Of a stretch of 22,369 nucleotides of DNA, positions 16,856 through 22,369 are shown in pieces. The position numbers and the translations under genes were made by a program. The DNA lies in IMG/VR virus record IMGVR_UViG_3300025887_000155, positions 1 to 22,369 of that record. One strand, 5' to 3'. The DNA comes from a virus. The notes beneath the pieces are model-generated. The model ran no database searches, was not told the origin of the DNA, and saw only the letters and a program-made list of their open reading frames with translations. How positions within the stretch are numbered: the first letter of the stretch is position 1; the number at the start of each line of letters is the position of its first letter.

Positions 16856-18557
16856 TTTGTTTAATTGTTTTATTGTTAATGTAATTGTTAAAATTCTCTG
16901 TTAACTCAGATATGTTTAGTAATGTTTTCTGAGCTTCTGTTAAGGACTGAAGCCAATCAGCATAGTATGCTTTCTTAATTTTATCCTGATCCGAAAGACC
17001 AGCTAAAGATAGTATATCTTTTACACTTGAAGTAGGAAAAGGCTCTATTTTTGACAGTTTGTCTTGTTTTGATAACTCAACAGCGTCATTTTGATACTCA
17101 GCGTCGAAATACTGCTTTCTCAAATCAAGTATAACAGCGTCTGACACGTTTTTTGTCACGGTGTCAGTATACTTTTTAAGTATATCATCAGGACTTTCTA
17201 AGATATATCTCATTCCGTAAGAAACAGAACTTTGATAAGAGTTATCCCTTAATACAACCTTTCCGAAACAATCTATCATAAACTTATGTAGTTTAGCAAA
17301 TGTTTCAGACATATCTCTTAATCTGTCTTGTACTGGCTGTGCGTCTAAGAATCGACCAGTAGCCGTTTCTCTTTTACCACCTTGTTCGTAAGTTGTTCCC
17401 CACATAGACTGAAACATTCTATTTCTGTCTTTGTCCATCTTCTCTACATAGAATTTTGCTGTCTGTAAATCAGGACTAACAAATCCCATTAGATTAGGAG
17501 CTACTATTGGGTCGTCAACTTGAGGTAAAGGAACTACTGTTTCATCACTAGGATTAGTTCTAGTCTTAGCTCCACTACCACCACATGAACCACATGTAGT
17601 AGACTCAAATACATCAGGGTCTTCACCAGCTCCTTCGCTAATAAGCGTGTTCACCATTCCTTCTCCGTCACACCTGGTACATGCTTGAGCATAAGACCAA
17701 TATCTAGGATATAAGTGAGCTAAGTCGTGAACAGTACTTGTTGAAACAAGCCTAAGTAATGCATCAGCATCTTCTACTACATCAGCTATAATACTTTCAA
17801 AAACCTCGTAGTTAGGGTCTTTTTCATCACCTAATATACGAGCAGGCACAAAACCAAAGAAGTTATCCATTCTATCGGCAACTACCTCTACATATGTGCC
17901 TCCCTCATTAGTGAATATTCTATCAGTATACTTGTCTATTACTCTGTAGTATTTTTTCTCTTGTTGTATCTTTAAGTAGGATTCCCCTTGTTCGTTGTTG
18001 CCAAGATTTCTGTAAATCTGTTCATCAACCTCAGATAGCTTCTTTTTGTGAGATTCAAATATAATAGCTTCTACGTTATTCCCTTTGTTGGAATACCATA
18101 GTATTTCTTCTGTATTAACAACATGAGTCTCTAGCTTACCTTCGTCATCTACGTCAATAAACAAAACACCATTAGGATCGATAACATATTGCTTCTTTAC
18201 AACCTTCTTTAAGAATTTCTTGATATCAAGCACATCGGAAGTAGTGCTTATGCTAGATTTTAAAAGGTCTATTCCACCTTGATTTAGATTGTAAGATATG
18301 CTACCTCCTTTCGCTGTGAATATTTTATCAACCGGCCTTAGTATAAATGAGAAAAGAGAACGGTTTGATTTAACTAACTTCTCTCTTAATAATTTCTGTG
18401 CATGAGTTTCGTAGTCGTCCAGCTTAATAAGGAAGTCTGAAACCCCTTTTCCTGTAACATGCATTCGGTTTTTCTTAGCTCTTTTTCTAGAAAGTTTAAT
18501 CTCCGGAGAGACACCCTTTTCTATTAGCTTAATAACCGTACTATTATCTAAAGTCAT
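16842..18557 (-). CDS. Portal protein with DnaJ-like zinc-ribbon insertion (571 aa)
   Basis: The gene lies between the large terminase and the scaffold/capsid genes and has portal length. It forms the dodecameric ring through which DNA enters and to which the connector binds. Residues 1-290 form the N-terminal wing part (for example GVLFIDVDDEGKLETHVV). Residues 370-440 include the long helix region typical of portals (YVEKMDKDRNRMFQSMWGTT; ATGRFLDAQPVQDRLRDMSE). Unusually, residues 293-300 (CTRCDGEG) and 322-329 (CGSCGGSG) are two CxxCxGxG motifs like those of DnaJ, separated by 21 residues, which probably bind one zinc ion. The start codon is 59 nt after the terminase stop, with a promoter-like box in the gap, and the end overlaps the next gene by 14 nt. 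Confidence 0.85.
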   Translation of the reverse strand: MTLDNSTVIKLIEKGVSPEIKLSRKRAKKNRMHVTGKGVSDFLIKLDDYETHAQKLLREKLVKSNRSLFSFILRPVDKIFTAKGGSISYNLNQGGIDLLKSSISTTSDVLDIKKFLKKVVKKQYVIDPNGVLFIDVDDEGKLETHVVNTEEILWYSNKGNNVEAIIFESHKKKLSEVDEQIYRNLGNNEQGESYLKIQQEKKYYRVIDKYTDRIFTNEGGTYVEVVADRMDNFFGFVPARILGDEKDPNYEVFESIIADVVEDADALLRLVSTSTVHDLAHLYPRYWSYAQACTRCDGEGMVNTLISEGAGEDPDVFESTTCGSCGGSGAKTRTNPSDETVVPLPQVDDPIVAPNLMGFVSPDLQTAKFYVEKMDKDRNRMFQSMWGTTYEQGGKRETATGRFLDAQPVQDRLRDMSETFAKLHKFMIDCFGKVVLRDNSYQSSVSYGMRYILESPDDILKKYTDTVTKNVSDAVILDLRKQYFDAEYQNDAVELSKQDKLSKIEPFPTSSVKDILSLAGLSDQDKIKKAYYADWLQSLTEAQKTLLNISELTENFNNYINNKTIKQNETI

Positions 18558-18579
18558 TTATTTAAAATGTGTGTGTCAG

Positions 18580-18603
18580 CAAAGGTATAGAATTTTTTCT
18601 ATA
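18580..18603 (-). promoter_or_regulatory. Candidate internal promoter overlapped by a perfect inverted repeat
   Basis: The 59-base gap between terminase and portal genes holds TACCTTTG (18587-18580, minus strand), a full match to the Bacteroidota -7 box. Overlapping its upstream end is a perfect 7-bp inverted repeat TATAGAA/TTCTATA with a 4-base centre (18586-18603). I find no clear TTTG -33 element at the right distance, so this may be a weak or activator-dependent promoter, with the inverted repeat as a possible operator. It would give the head genes a start of their own, about 20 nt ahead of the portal ATG. Confidence 0.4.
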
Positions 18604-18616
18604 TAATAACACTATA

Positions 18617-20131
18617 TCACATATTTTCTCTTTTTCTAGAACCAAGGAAGCTTTTTTTAGTCTTAGCTATGTCAAACCAGGCTCTCATGAATAAAGCATC
18701 CCTGTAATCAGGAGAACGTCCAATATCGCTCTTAATTTTACCTTTAGGCTTGCAATCTAGCTTAGTTCCATCCCTTTCATTAGGCACACTTTGTATCTGG
18801 GCCAACTCAACTTTGATATCAGTCTGTACCTTAGTGGTTAGGTCGCATCTAATATCGATTTCACCTTTATTTATCTGTTCTGCAAGGTAATACAAGCATT
18901 GCACTTGTAAATTACGGTAGTTTGGAGTCTTTTCACCTTGTCGACCAACCCTAATAGCTTTAGCGTTATTTATGAATCCTTTTATACCACCAATGTCCAC
19001 AACACCACCTCCGACACCATCAACATCTGCGATACACCGTAACTTAGGAACCTTGTACTTGTTTCTTAAGTATAAGATCGCGTGAGCGATATCTGTTATC
19101 TTACTAAAGTCAAAAGTAAGAATTTCAACAGCAACCCATCCTTTCCATGCTATTATTACAGCTTTATCACTACCAAAACGAGCAACATCGGCTGTTATGA
19201 AGTTTTTTCCTAAAGGAACATGGTCGTTTTCGAATATCGAGTCAATCATTTCCTGGTCAGCTAGTTGATATGGGTTATCTTCGTAATCCCAATTACCATT
19301 AAATAGTCTTTCATACATAGCCTTGTCCTCATGAGCTTGCGCTCTTAAGTTGTCTATATAATCTTGCTCAATAAAAGGGTTTTCGGTAACTAAACAGTTT
19401 AAATAAGTCTTAACGATGGTCTTTTCTCGCTTATTCTCAATAGCAAGCTCTCCATTCTGATGCTTATCGTAAATATTTGTCTTAGCCCAATTCTGTTTTG
19501 GGTTACATGTGAGGAAAAACTTCTTTCTTAGTCCATATTTCTTATTGTGCTGACGGCCAATACGAGTTTGAAGTGTTTTAACAGCGTTTTCGTGTATTTC
19601 ACCAACTTCCTCTGCCCATCCACCAGTATATTCAGTAGAACCAATATCCTCGTAAAGTGGATCAGACGGCTTGTACTTAACCTCAATAAGATTTATATGA
19701 CTTCCGTTAGGGAAATCAATATAACCCTTGATAGAATTATAATTAAAATCCTCAATACCGTATTCCCGGCAAACCTTCTTGAATGTCTTTACAACAGAAT
19801 CCGAAATATCCTTAATCTGATTACGAGCAATGAACCAGTTAGTATTTGGGTAAGCTAAACACGAAAACACAATCCAACAAACTCCTGTCCAAGACTTTGC
19901 TCCACCAGCAGCTCCCCCATAAAGGAATTGGTCATGAACCCTGTCTGTGAGTATCTCCAGAGCTTGTTTCTGTTTGTGATGGGTGGTTATTTCTCCCTCA
20001 GCAACCCCTGTCTCGCTATTCTGAGCTTCGCCCTTTACAATGAAATCGAAGTTGCCTTGTTTGAATAATTCAACCCTAACATCAATCGGTTTAATCGACT
20101 GCGTTAAACTGTTAAACTTCTTTAAGTCCAT
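18617..20131 (-). CDS. terL: Terminase large subunit (504 aa)
   Basis: This is the ATP-driven packaging motor and nuclease. I chose ATG at 20131 (MDLKKFNSLTQ), 4 nt after the upstream stop; an open stretch upstream overlaps the neighbouring gene. The Walker A motif GGAAGGAKS is at residues 72-80, the Walker B region with paired glutamates in GGWAEEVGEI at 170-179, and a coupling-type motif LTCNPKQ at 207-213. The C-terminal RNase H-like nuclease shows its acidic residues in TADVARFGSDK (D315), IADVDGVGGG (D369, D371) and SPDYRDALFMR (D475, D478). The length is normal for the family. Three small genes separate it from the small subunit gene, which is unusual. Confidence 0.96.
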   Translation of the reverse strand: MDLKKFNSLTQSIKPIDVRVELFKQGNFDFIVKGEAQNSETGVAEGEITTHHKQKQALEILTDRVHDQFLYGGAAGGAKSWTGVCWIVFSCLAYPNTNWFIARNQIKDISDSVVKTFKKVCREYGIEDFNYNSIKGYIDFPNGSHINLIEVKYKPSDPLYEDIGSTEYTGGWAEEVGEIHENAVKTLQTRIGRQHNKKYGLRKKFFLTCNPKQNWAKTNIYDKHQNGELAIENKREKTIVKTYLNCLVTENPFIEQDYIDNLRAQAHEDKAMYERLFNGNWDYEDNPYQLADQEMIDSIFENDHVPLGKNFITADVARFGSDKAVIIAWKGWVAVEILTFDFSKITDIAHAILYLRNKYKVPKLRCIADVDGVGGGVVDIGGIKGFINNAKAIRVGRQGEKTPNYRNLQVQCLYYLAEQINKGEIDIRCDLTTKVQTDIKVELAQIQSVPNERDGTKLDCKPKGKIKSDIGRSPDYRDALFMRAWFDIAKTKKSFLGSRKRENM

Positions 20132-20135
20132 TAAG

Positions 20136-20360
20136 TTATTTCTTAAAAGTCTTGTGTCTGTAAGTCTCGTCGATAGCTGGAGTTTTAGCATAATGCTTAG
20201 TCTCCATATCTTTGTGACGCTTTGTTATTCTTAAATGCTCGTCGTAATCAGCTAATTCCTGTTCTATTTGATGCTCATAAGCCTTTACCTTAAGCCCTAT
20301 AAGAGCAAATACTGTAAATAAAAGCACTACTAATCCAATTCCAATCCATAAGTAAATCAT
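20136..20360 (-). CDS. Small single-pass membrane protein (74 aa)
   Basis: Residues 4-25 form one transmembrane helix (IGIGLVVLLFTVFALIGLKV), followed by a charged helical tail (KAYEHQIEQELADYDEHL) and a basic C-terminus. With few positive charges before the helix, the tail could face either side. It lies 4 nt ahead of the large terminase gene and downstream of a small lipoprotein gene. A short inner-membrane protein with a coiled-coil-like tail near a lipoprotein gene recalls two-component spanins, but the tail is short for that. Alternatives are a superinfection-exclusion or holin-accessory protein. Function is unproven. Confidence 0.6.
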   Translation of the reverse strand: MIYLWIGIGLVVLLFTVFALIGLKVKAYEHQIEQELADYDEHLRITKRHKDMETKHYAKTPAIDETYRHKTFKK

Positions 20361-20439
20361 ATATCTGTTGTTTTAATTGTTATTCCATTAAATTGCTTAG
20401 TAACCAAGCGAAAAATAATATGTACAAGAACGTGTCCAC
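20361..20439. other. 79-base non-coding gap
   Basis: This A/T-rich gap between two small genes holds a weak 5-bp hairpin (GCTTG/TAAGC) near 20396-20410 on the minus strand, not followed by a T-tract. I see no promoter match and no ORF of note. Confidence 0.4.
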
Positions 20440-20622
20440 TTATTTTATCATAGTTTCTGAGCATAATTCACACTTCTTTTTGCAACCATTGTTTCCTACA
20501 GCCTCTTCTAAGCAAATGTAATCAATACCGATTCTAGGCTTGCTTCGCTTTACCATTTCTTTAACTCGCTTAAAAGCGCAAAATACAGCTTGTAAAATAG
20601 GGTGTTGTTCTTTTATTTTCAT
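20440..20622 (-). CDS. Cys-rich small protein (60 aa)
   Basis: I chose ATG at 20622 (MKIKEQHPILQAVF); a longer frame would need an upstream TTG at 20646. The N-terminal half is helical and basic (FKRVKEMVKRSKPR), and the C-terminal half carries a Cys cluster, CLEE followed by GCKKKCELCSE (C37, C47, C51, C54), which could hold a metal ion. There is no signal peptide or membrane segment. It stands between the lipoprotein gene and the membrane protein gene, with gaps of 81 and 79 nt. No family is recognised. A DNA-binding or regulatory role is possible but untested. Confidence 0.5.
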   Translation of the reverse strand: MKIKEQHPILQAVFCAFKRVKEMVKRSKPRIGIDYICLEEAVGNNGCKKKCELCSETMIK

Positions 20623-20703
20623 ATCAGTCAAATTTTTCGCAATCAAAGATTAATAATAATAAATTTATACATATTCCTACACTTATAGAAGCTATAAACA
20701 TAC

Positions 20704-20928
20704 TTATCTGTTTTTGTACTGCTTAAACGAAATGCTCAAACATAAACTGTCGGCTTCTTTTTTTGTAACTTCCTTGTTGTTCACTTTGTACTTTCCGTAA
20801 CGAGACAACTCAACGATTGTTCCAGGCTCTGCGCAAACAGTTACATAATTAATTGATTTCAATACGTCACAACTAAATGCTAACGTCATAACACATACAA
20901 GTGCCGTAATAAGTTTTAATTTTTTCAT
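20704..20928 (-). CDS. Small phage-encoded lipoprotein (74 aa)
   Basis: Residues 1-20 are a lipoprotein signal: basic start (MKKLKL), hydrophobic core and a lipobox ending LAFSC with lipidated Cys20. The mature part is about 55 residues with two more Cys (C32, C63) that may form a disulfide and a basic, strand-rich body (GTIVELSRYGKYKVNNKEVT). It overlaps the small terminase stop as ATGA, so it is translationally coupled to a packaging gene. Phage lipoproteins are usually outer spanins for lysis or superinfection-exclusion proteins that block receptors. With the membrane protein gene at 20136-20360, either would be plausible. The lipoprotein call is firm, the role is inference. Confidence 0.72.
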   Translation of the reverse strand: MKKLKLITALVCVMTLAFSCDVLKSINYVTVCAEPGTIVELSRYGKYKVNNKEVTKKEADSLCLSISFKQYKNR

Positions 20929-21530
20929 ATATCTATTGTTTCACTATTAGTATTCCCTCCTATTTGGTCTTGCATTAAAGTCAAAACCGTATTCAATTGC
21001 TCTGGAGTAGCCTTGCTCAAATCCATAACAGGACTCTTTTGCATATTATCCATAGCATAATAACCTTGCATCTTATTCAAAATCTCCAAAGCCTTAACCT
21101 TGCTTATTAACTTGACAACCATCTGCTCCTCAACAACATCATTGCCCTCGCGATCCGTATACTTCTTCTTCTTATGAGTGATACTCTCTATGCATTGCCT
21201 CGCCTCATGTGGTAAAGCTTTAAGCTCCTCCGGAGTAAGCGACAGATAATCAGTAGCGTCACTACGAAGCCAATGAACCAAATGCTGTACAACCTGCTCC
21301 TGCTCAACATTAATCAAGGATCGGATAGCCGTTCGCTTGTCGTCAAAGTAAACCTTGCCCTTCGGACTCTTTACCATTACCGAAAACATAGTGGCTGCCG
21401 ACGAATCCTTTATATCAGGCTTGAACTTCTTAATAGCCTTTGTGCCATTGAATCCATTAACATAATACTCGTCTATAACCATCCGATTAAAAGACTCTAC
21501 CGTATCACTAAGCGTTAATTCATCACTCAT
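20925..21530 (-). CDS. terS: Terminase small subunit (201 aa)
   Basis: This recognises the packaging site and directs the large subunit to it. Residues 15-60 resemble the N-terminal DNA-binding helices of the Terminase_2-type family (YYVNGFNGTKAIKKFKPDI then SVMVKSPKGKVYFDDKR). The middle has the family's typical oligomerisation and hinge region (ATDYLSLTPEELKALPHEAR; ESITHKKKKYTDREGN; KLISKVKALEILNKMQGYYA), and the tail is acidic and disordered. Its start overlaps the upstream small gene as ATGA and its stop overlaps the lipoprotein gene as ATGA. The large subunit lies 794 bases further on, beyond three small genes. The repeats upstream (21937-22123) are candidate binding sites. Confidence 0.82.
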   Translation of the reverse strand: MSDELTLSDTVESFNRMVIDEYYVNGFNGTKAIKKFKPDIKDSSAATMFSVMVKSPKGKVYFDDKRTAIRSLINVEQEQVVQHLVHWLRSDATDYLSLTPEELKALPHEARQCIESITHKKKKYTDREGNDVVEEQMVVKLISKVKALEILNKMQGYYAMDNMQKSPVMDLSKATPEQLNTVLTLMQDQIGGNTNSETIDI

Positions 21531-21808
21531 ACCTTAAACTCCTTGTTAAACTCATTCATAAGCTCCTCTATGGTGATATTCAAATCTAAACCGTACTGTT
21601 CGCAAGTATTCTGAAATTGAACAATAACCTTCCTAGAAATACTACGATTAAAAGGTACCTTTAAATCTATCTTGTCCTTTAATGGAGCTGTTCTGATGTG
21701 TTTTCTTCTCTTCCTTGGCTGTTTATTCCTCTTTTTGCGAGGAACCGGTCCAGGAGGCTTTCTATCCGATATTCTTAACATCTTTCTTCGACCTTCTAAT
21801 CTTGCCAT
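21527..21808 (-). CDS. Arginine-rich small protein at the head of the operon (93 aa, start uncertain)
   Basis: Not recognised. The N-terminal third is strikingly basic (PRKKRNKQPRKRRKH, about residues 23-37), and the C-terminal half is a compact helical part (SRKVIVQFQNTCEQYGLDL, then TIEELMNEFNKEF). It may bind nucleic acid. Two starts are possible: ATG at 21808, which lies only 7 nt after the -7 promoter box and would make a nearly leaderless message, or ATG at 21781 (84 aa), preceded by a purine-rich GAAGAAAG stretch and giving a normal leader. The stop overlaps the small terminase start as ATGA. Being coupled to that gene, it may assist packaging initiation or late-gene control. Confidence 0.6.
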   Translation of the reverse strand: MARLEGRRKMLRISDRKPPGPVPRKKRNKQPRKRRKHIRTAPLKDKIDLKVPFNRSISRKVIVQFQNTCEQYGLDLNITIEELMNEFNKEFKV

Positions 21809-21815
21809 TCTGTCG

Positions 21816-21847
21816 CAAAGTTAATGCTTATTATAGTACTGTGCAAA
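21816..21847 (-). promoter_or_regulatory. Consensus Bacteroidota promoter for the packaging/structural operon
   Basis: On the minus strand TTTG (21847-21844) and TAACTTTG (21823-21816) are separated by 20 bases, matching the primary sigma factor promoter pattern known from Bacteroides and Flavobacterium (TTTG, about 19-21 bases, TAnnTTTG). Transcription would start at or just before the ATG at 21808 and proceed through all the genes of this window. It is the best promoter match in the intergenic sequence. Confidence 0.75.
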
Positions 21848-21924
21848 TACAATGACAAAAAGTCACCATTGAGTCCGAAATTCCCCAAAAATTATTATAG
21901 ACGGTTGAAGCCCAGGCGACGGCA

Positions 21925-21937
21925 ACCCCTTGGGGGT
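21925..21937. repeat. Short G+C-rich hairpin
   Basis: The arms ACCCC and GGGGT enclose three bases, a compact perfect inverted repeat right before the TGTCA motif field. No T-tract follows on either strand, so it is not a typical terminator. Confidence 0.6.
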
Positions 21938-22123
21938 GACACGTTGTCATGTCACGTTGTCAGGTGTCATGTGCCAGGGTGTCATGTGCCAGGGTGTCAT
22001 GTCCTCGAATCCCTGTGATAGCAAGGCTTCCCAAAGGTTGTCATGTTCTGGCTTGTCATCTTGTCAGGTTGTCATGTGACAGATCGTCACGTTGTCAGGT
22101 CAGGCTGTCATGACGTTGTGACA
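21937..22123. repeat. Cluster of TGTCA motifs (12 direct, 3 inverted)
   Basis: TGTCA occurs on the plus strand at 21945, 21950, 21958, 21965, 21980, 21995, 22039, 22054, 22062, 22070, 22093 and 22106, and its complement TGACA at 21937, 22077 and 22119. Longer copies exist: a 15-bp unit TGTCATGTGCCAGGG stands twice in tandem at 21965-21994 with a third partial copy, GTCACGTTGTCAGGT recurs exactly at 21951 and 22086, and GGTTGTCATGT at 22037 and 22067. The layout suggests repeated protein-binding sites or a decaying minisatellite. Confidence 0.85.
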
Positions 22124-22127
22124 TGGG

Positions 22128-22137
22128 CGCTGCAGCG
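22128..22137. repeat. 10-bp perfect palindrome CGCTGCAGCG
   Basis: A perfect palindrome just beyond the TGTCA field, in otherwise A/T-rich flanking DNA. It could be a dimer-binding site or chance. Confidence 0.4.
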
Positions 22138-22243
22138 ATTTTAAGGTGCTTTTTAGAGTACTTTTTTGGCCATTGCAAGATAGCGCCAGTTATATATTTA
22201 AGGCTCTTAGAAGCGCTTATTTGTACCTTGTTTCGCTGCTTTG

Positions 22244-22369
22244 GGTGCATTGTATCAGGTGCATTGTATCAGGTGCATTGTATCAGGTGCATTGTATCAG
22301 GTGCATTGTATCAGGTGCATTGTATCAGGTGCATTGTATCAGGTGCATTGTATCAGGTGCATTGTATCA
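22244..22369. repeat. Nine perfect tandem copies of a 14-bp unit
   Basis: The unit GGTGCATTGTATCA is repeated exactly nine times without a mismatch up to the last base of the window, so nine is a minimum. The identical copies point to recent expansion or active homogenisation, or to an assembly artefact at a contig end. The unit is not a multiple of three, yet no reading frame on the plus strand contains a stop; the minus strand has a TGA in every frame. It resembles an iteron array in form, but no replication gene is in the window. Confidence 0.9.

Larger units (their letters stand above)
21809..22243. other. Gene-free control region upstream of the packaging operon
   Basis: No convincing gene lies here on either strand; the one plus-strand frame of 64 codons merely reads through repeats. 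From low to high coordinates it holds the late promoter (21816-21847), a G+C-rich hairpin ACCCC/GGGGT (21925-21937), a field of TGTCA motifs (21937-22123), a perfect palindrome CGCTGCAGCG (22128-22137) and A/T-rich DNA to 22243 with a shorter palindrome AAGCGCTT. By eye the motif field is near half G+C, well above the rest of the window. Confidence 0.7.

Noticed and set aside
21824-22018. Plus-strand frame of 64 codons over the TGTCA field
   Set aside because: Its peptide merely reads the DNA repeats (CHVPGCHVPGCHV), starts inside the promoter of the opposite strand, and shows no protein-like composition.
21937-22369. CRISPR array
   Set aside because: The 14-bp units are directly adjacent with no spacers, and the TGTCA motifs are too short and irregular; no cas gene is present.

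Overview
This window is the packaging and structural (late) module of a tailed bacteriophage or prophage with a siphovirus-like, long non-contractile tail. The host is most likely a Bacteroidota bacterium, probably a flavobacterium. The reasons are the low G+C, the strongly A-rich ribosome-binding regions without clear Shine-Dalgarno boxes, a textbook Bacteroidota promoter (-33 TTTG, -7 TAnnTTTG) at the head of the operon, and protein styles typical of flavobacterial phages. I ran no database search. No integrase, repressor, lysin or replication gene is visible, so temperate versus lytic lifestyle cannot be decided here.

Every gene I accept lies on the minus strand, so transcription runs from high to low coordinates. 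In that order the window holds: (i) 22369-21809, a gene-free control region with nine perfect 14-bp tandem repeats, a G+C-rich field of TGTCA motifs, and a consensus promoter; (ii) 21808-18617, packaging: an arginine-rich small protein, the small terminase, a small lipoprotein, a Cys-rich small protein, a single-pass membrane protein and the large terminase; (iii) 18557-14648, head: portal (carrying a DnaJ-like double CxxCxGxG insertion), a small head protein, scaffold and major capsid protein; (iv) 14645-12316, connector and tail tube: a head-tail connector, a probable tail terminator, a small basic protein and the major tail protein; (v) 12246-6754, tail assembly: a 159-aa protein bracketed by two intrinsic terminators, a probable tail assembly chaperone with a structured leader, and a 1396-aa tape measure protein; (vi) 6754-1, tail tip and adhesion: a 913-aa baseplate or tail-tip protein, a LamG-type lectin protein, two beta-rich small tail proteins, and the N-terminus of a tail fibre with 31-aa repeats that runs off the window.

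Most genes are tightly packed. Overlaps of the TAATG, ATGA and 8-14 nt kinds point to translational coupling. The exceptions are informative: the gap between the terminase and portal genes holds a promoter-like -7 box over a perfect inverted repeat, and two terminators isolate one gene between the major tail protein and the chaperone/tape-measure pair.

The parts most worth a second look are the double repeat region ahead of the terminase genes (possible packaging or replication site), the zinc-ribbon-like insertion in the portal, the lipoprotein plus membrane-protein pair between the two terminase genes (possible spanins or exclusion proteins), and the structured leader ahead of the chaperone gene. 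Both window ends fall inside tandem repeats, so the copy numbers seen there are minimum values.
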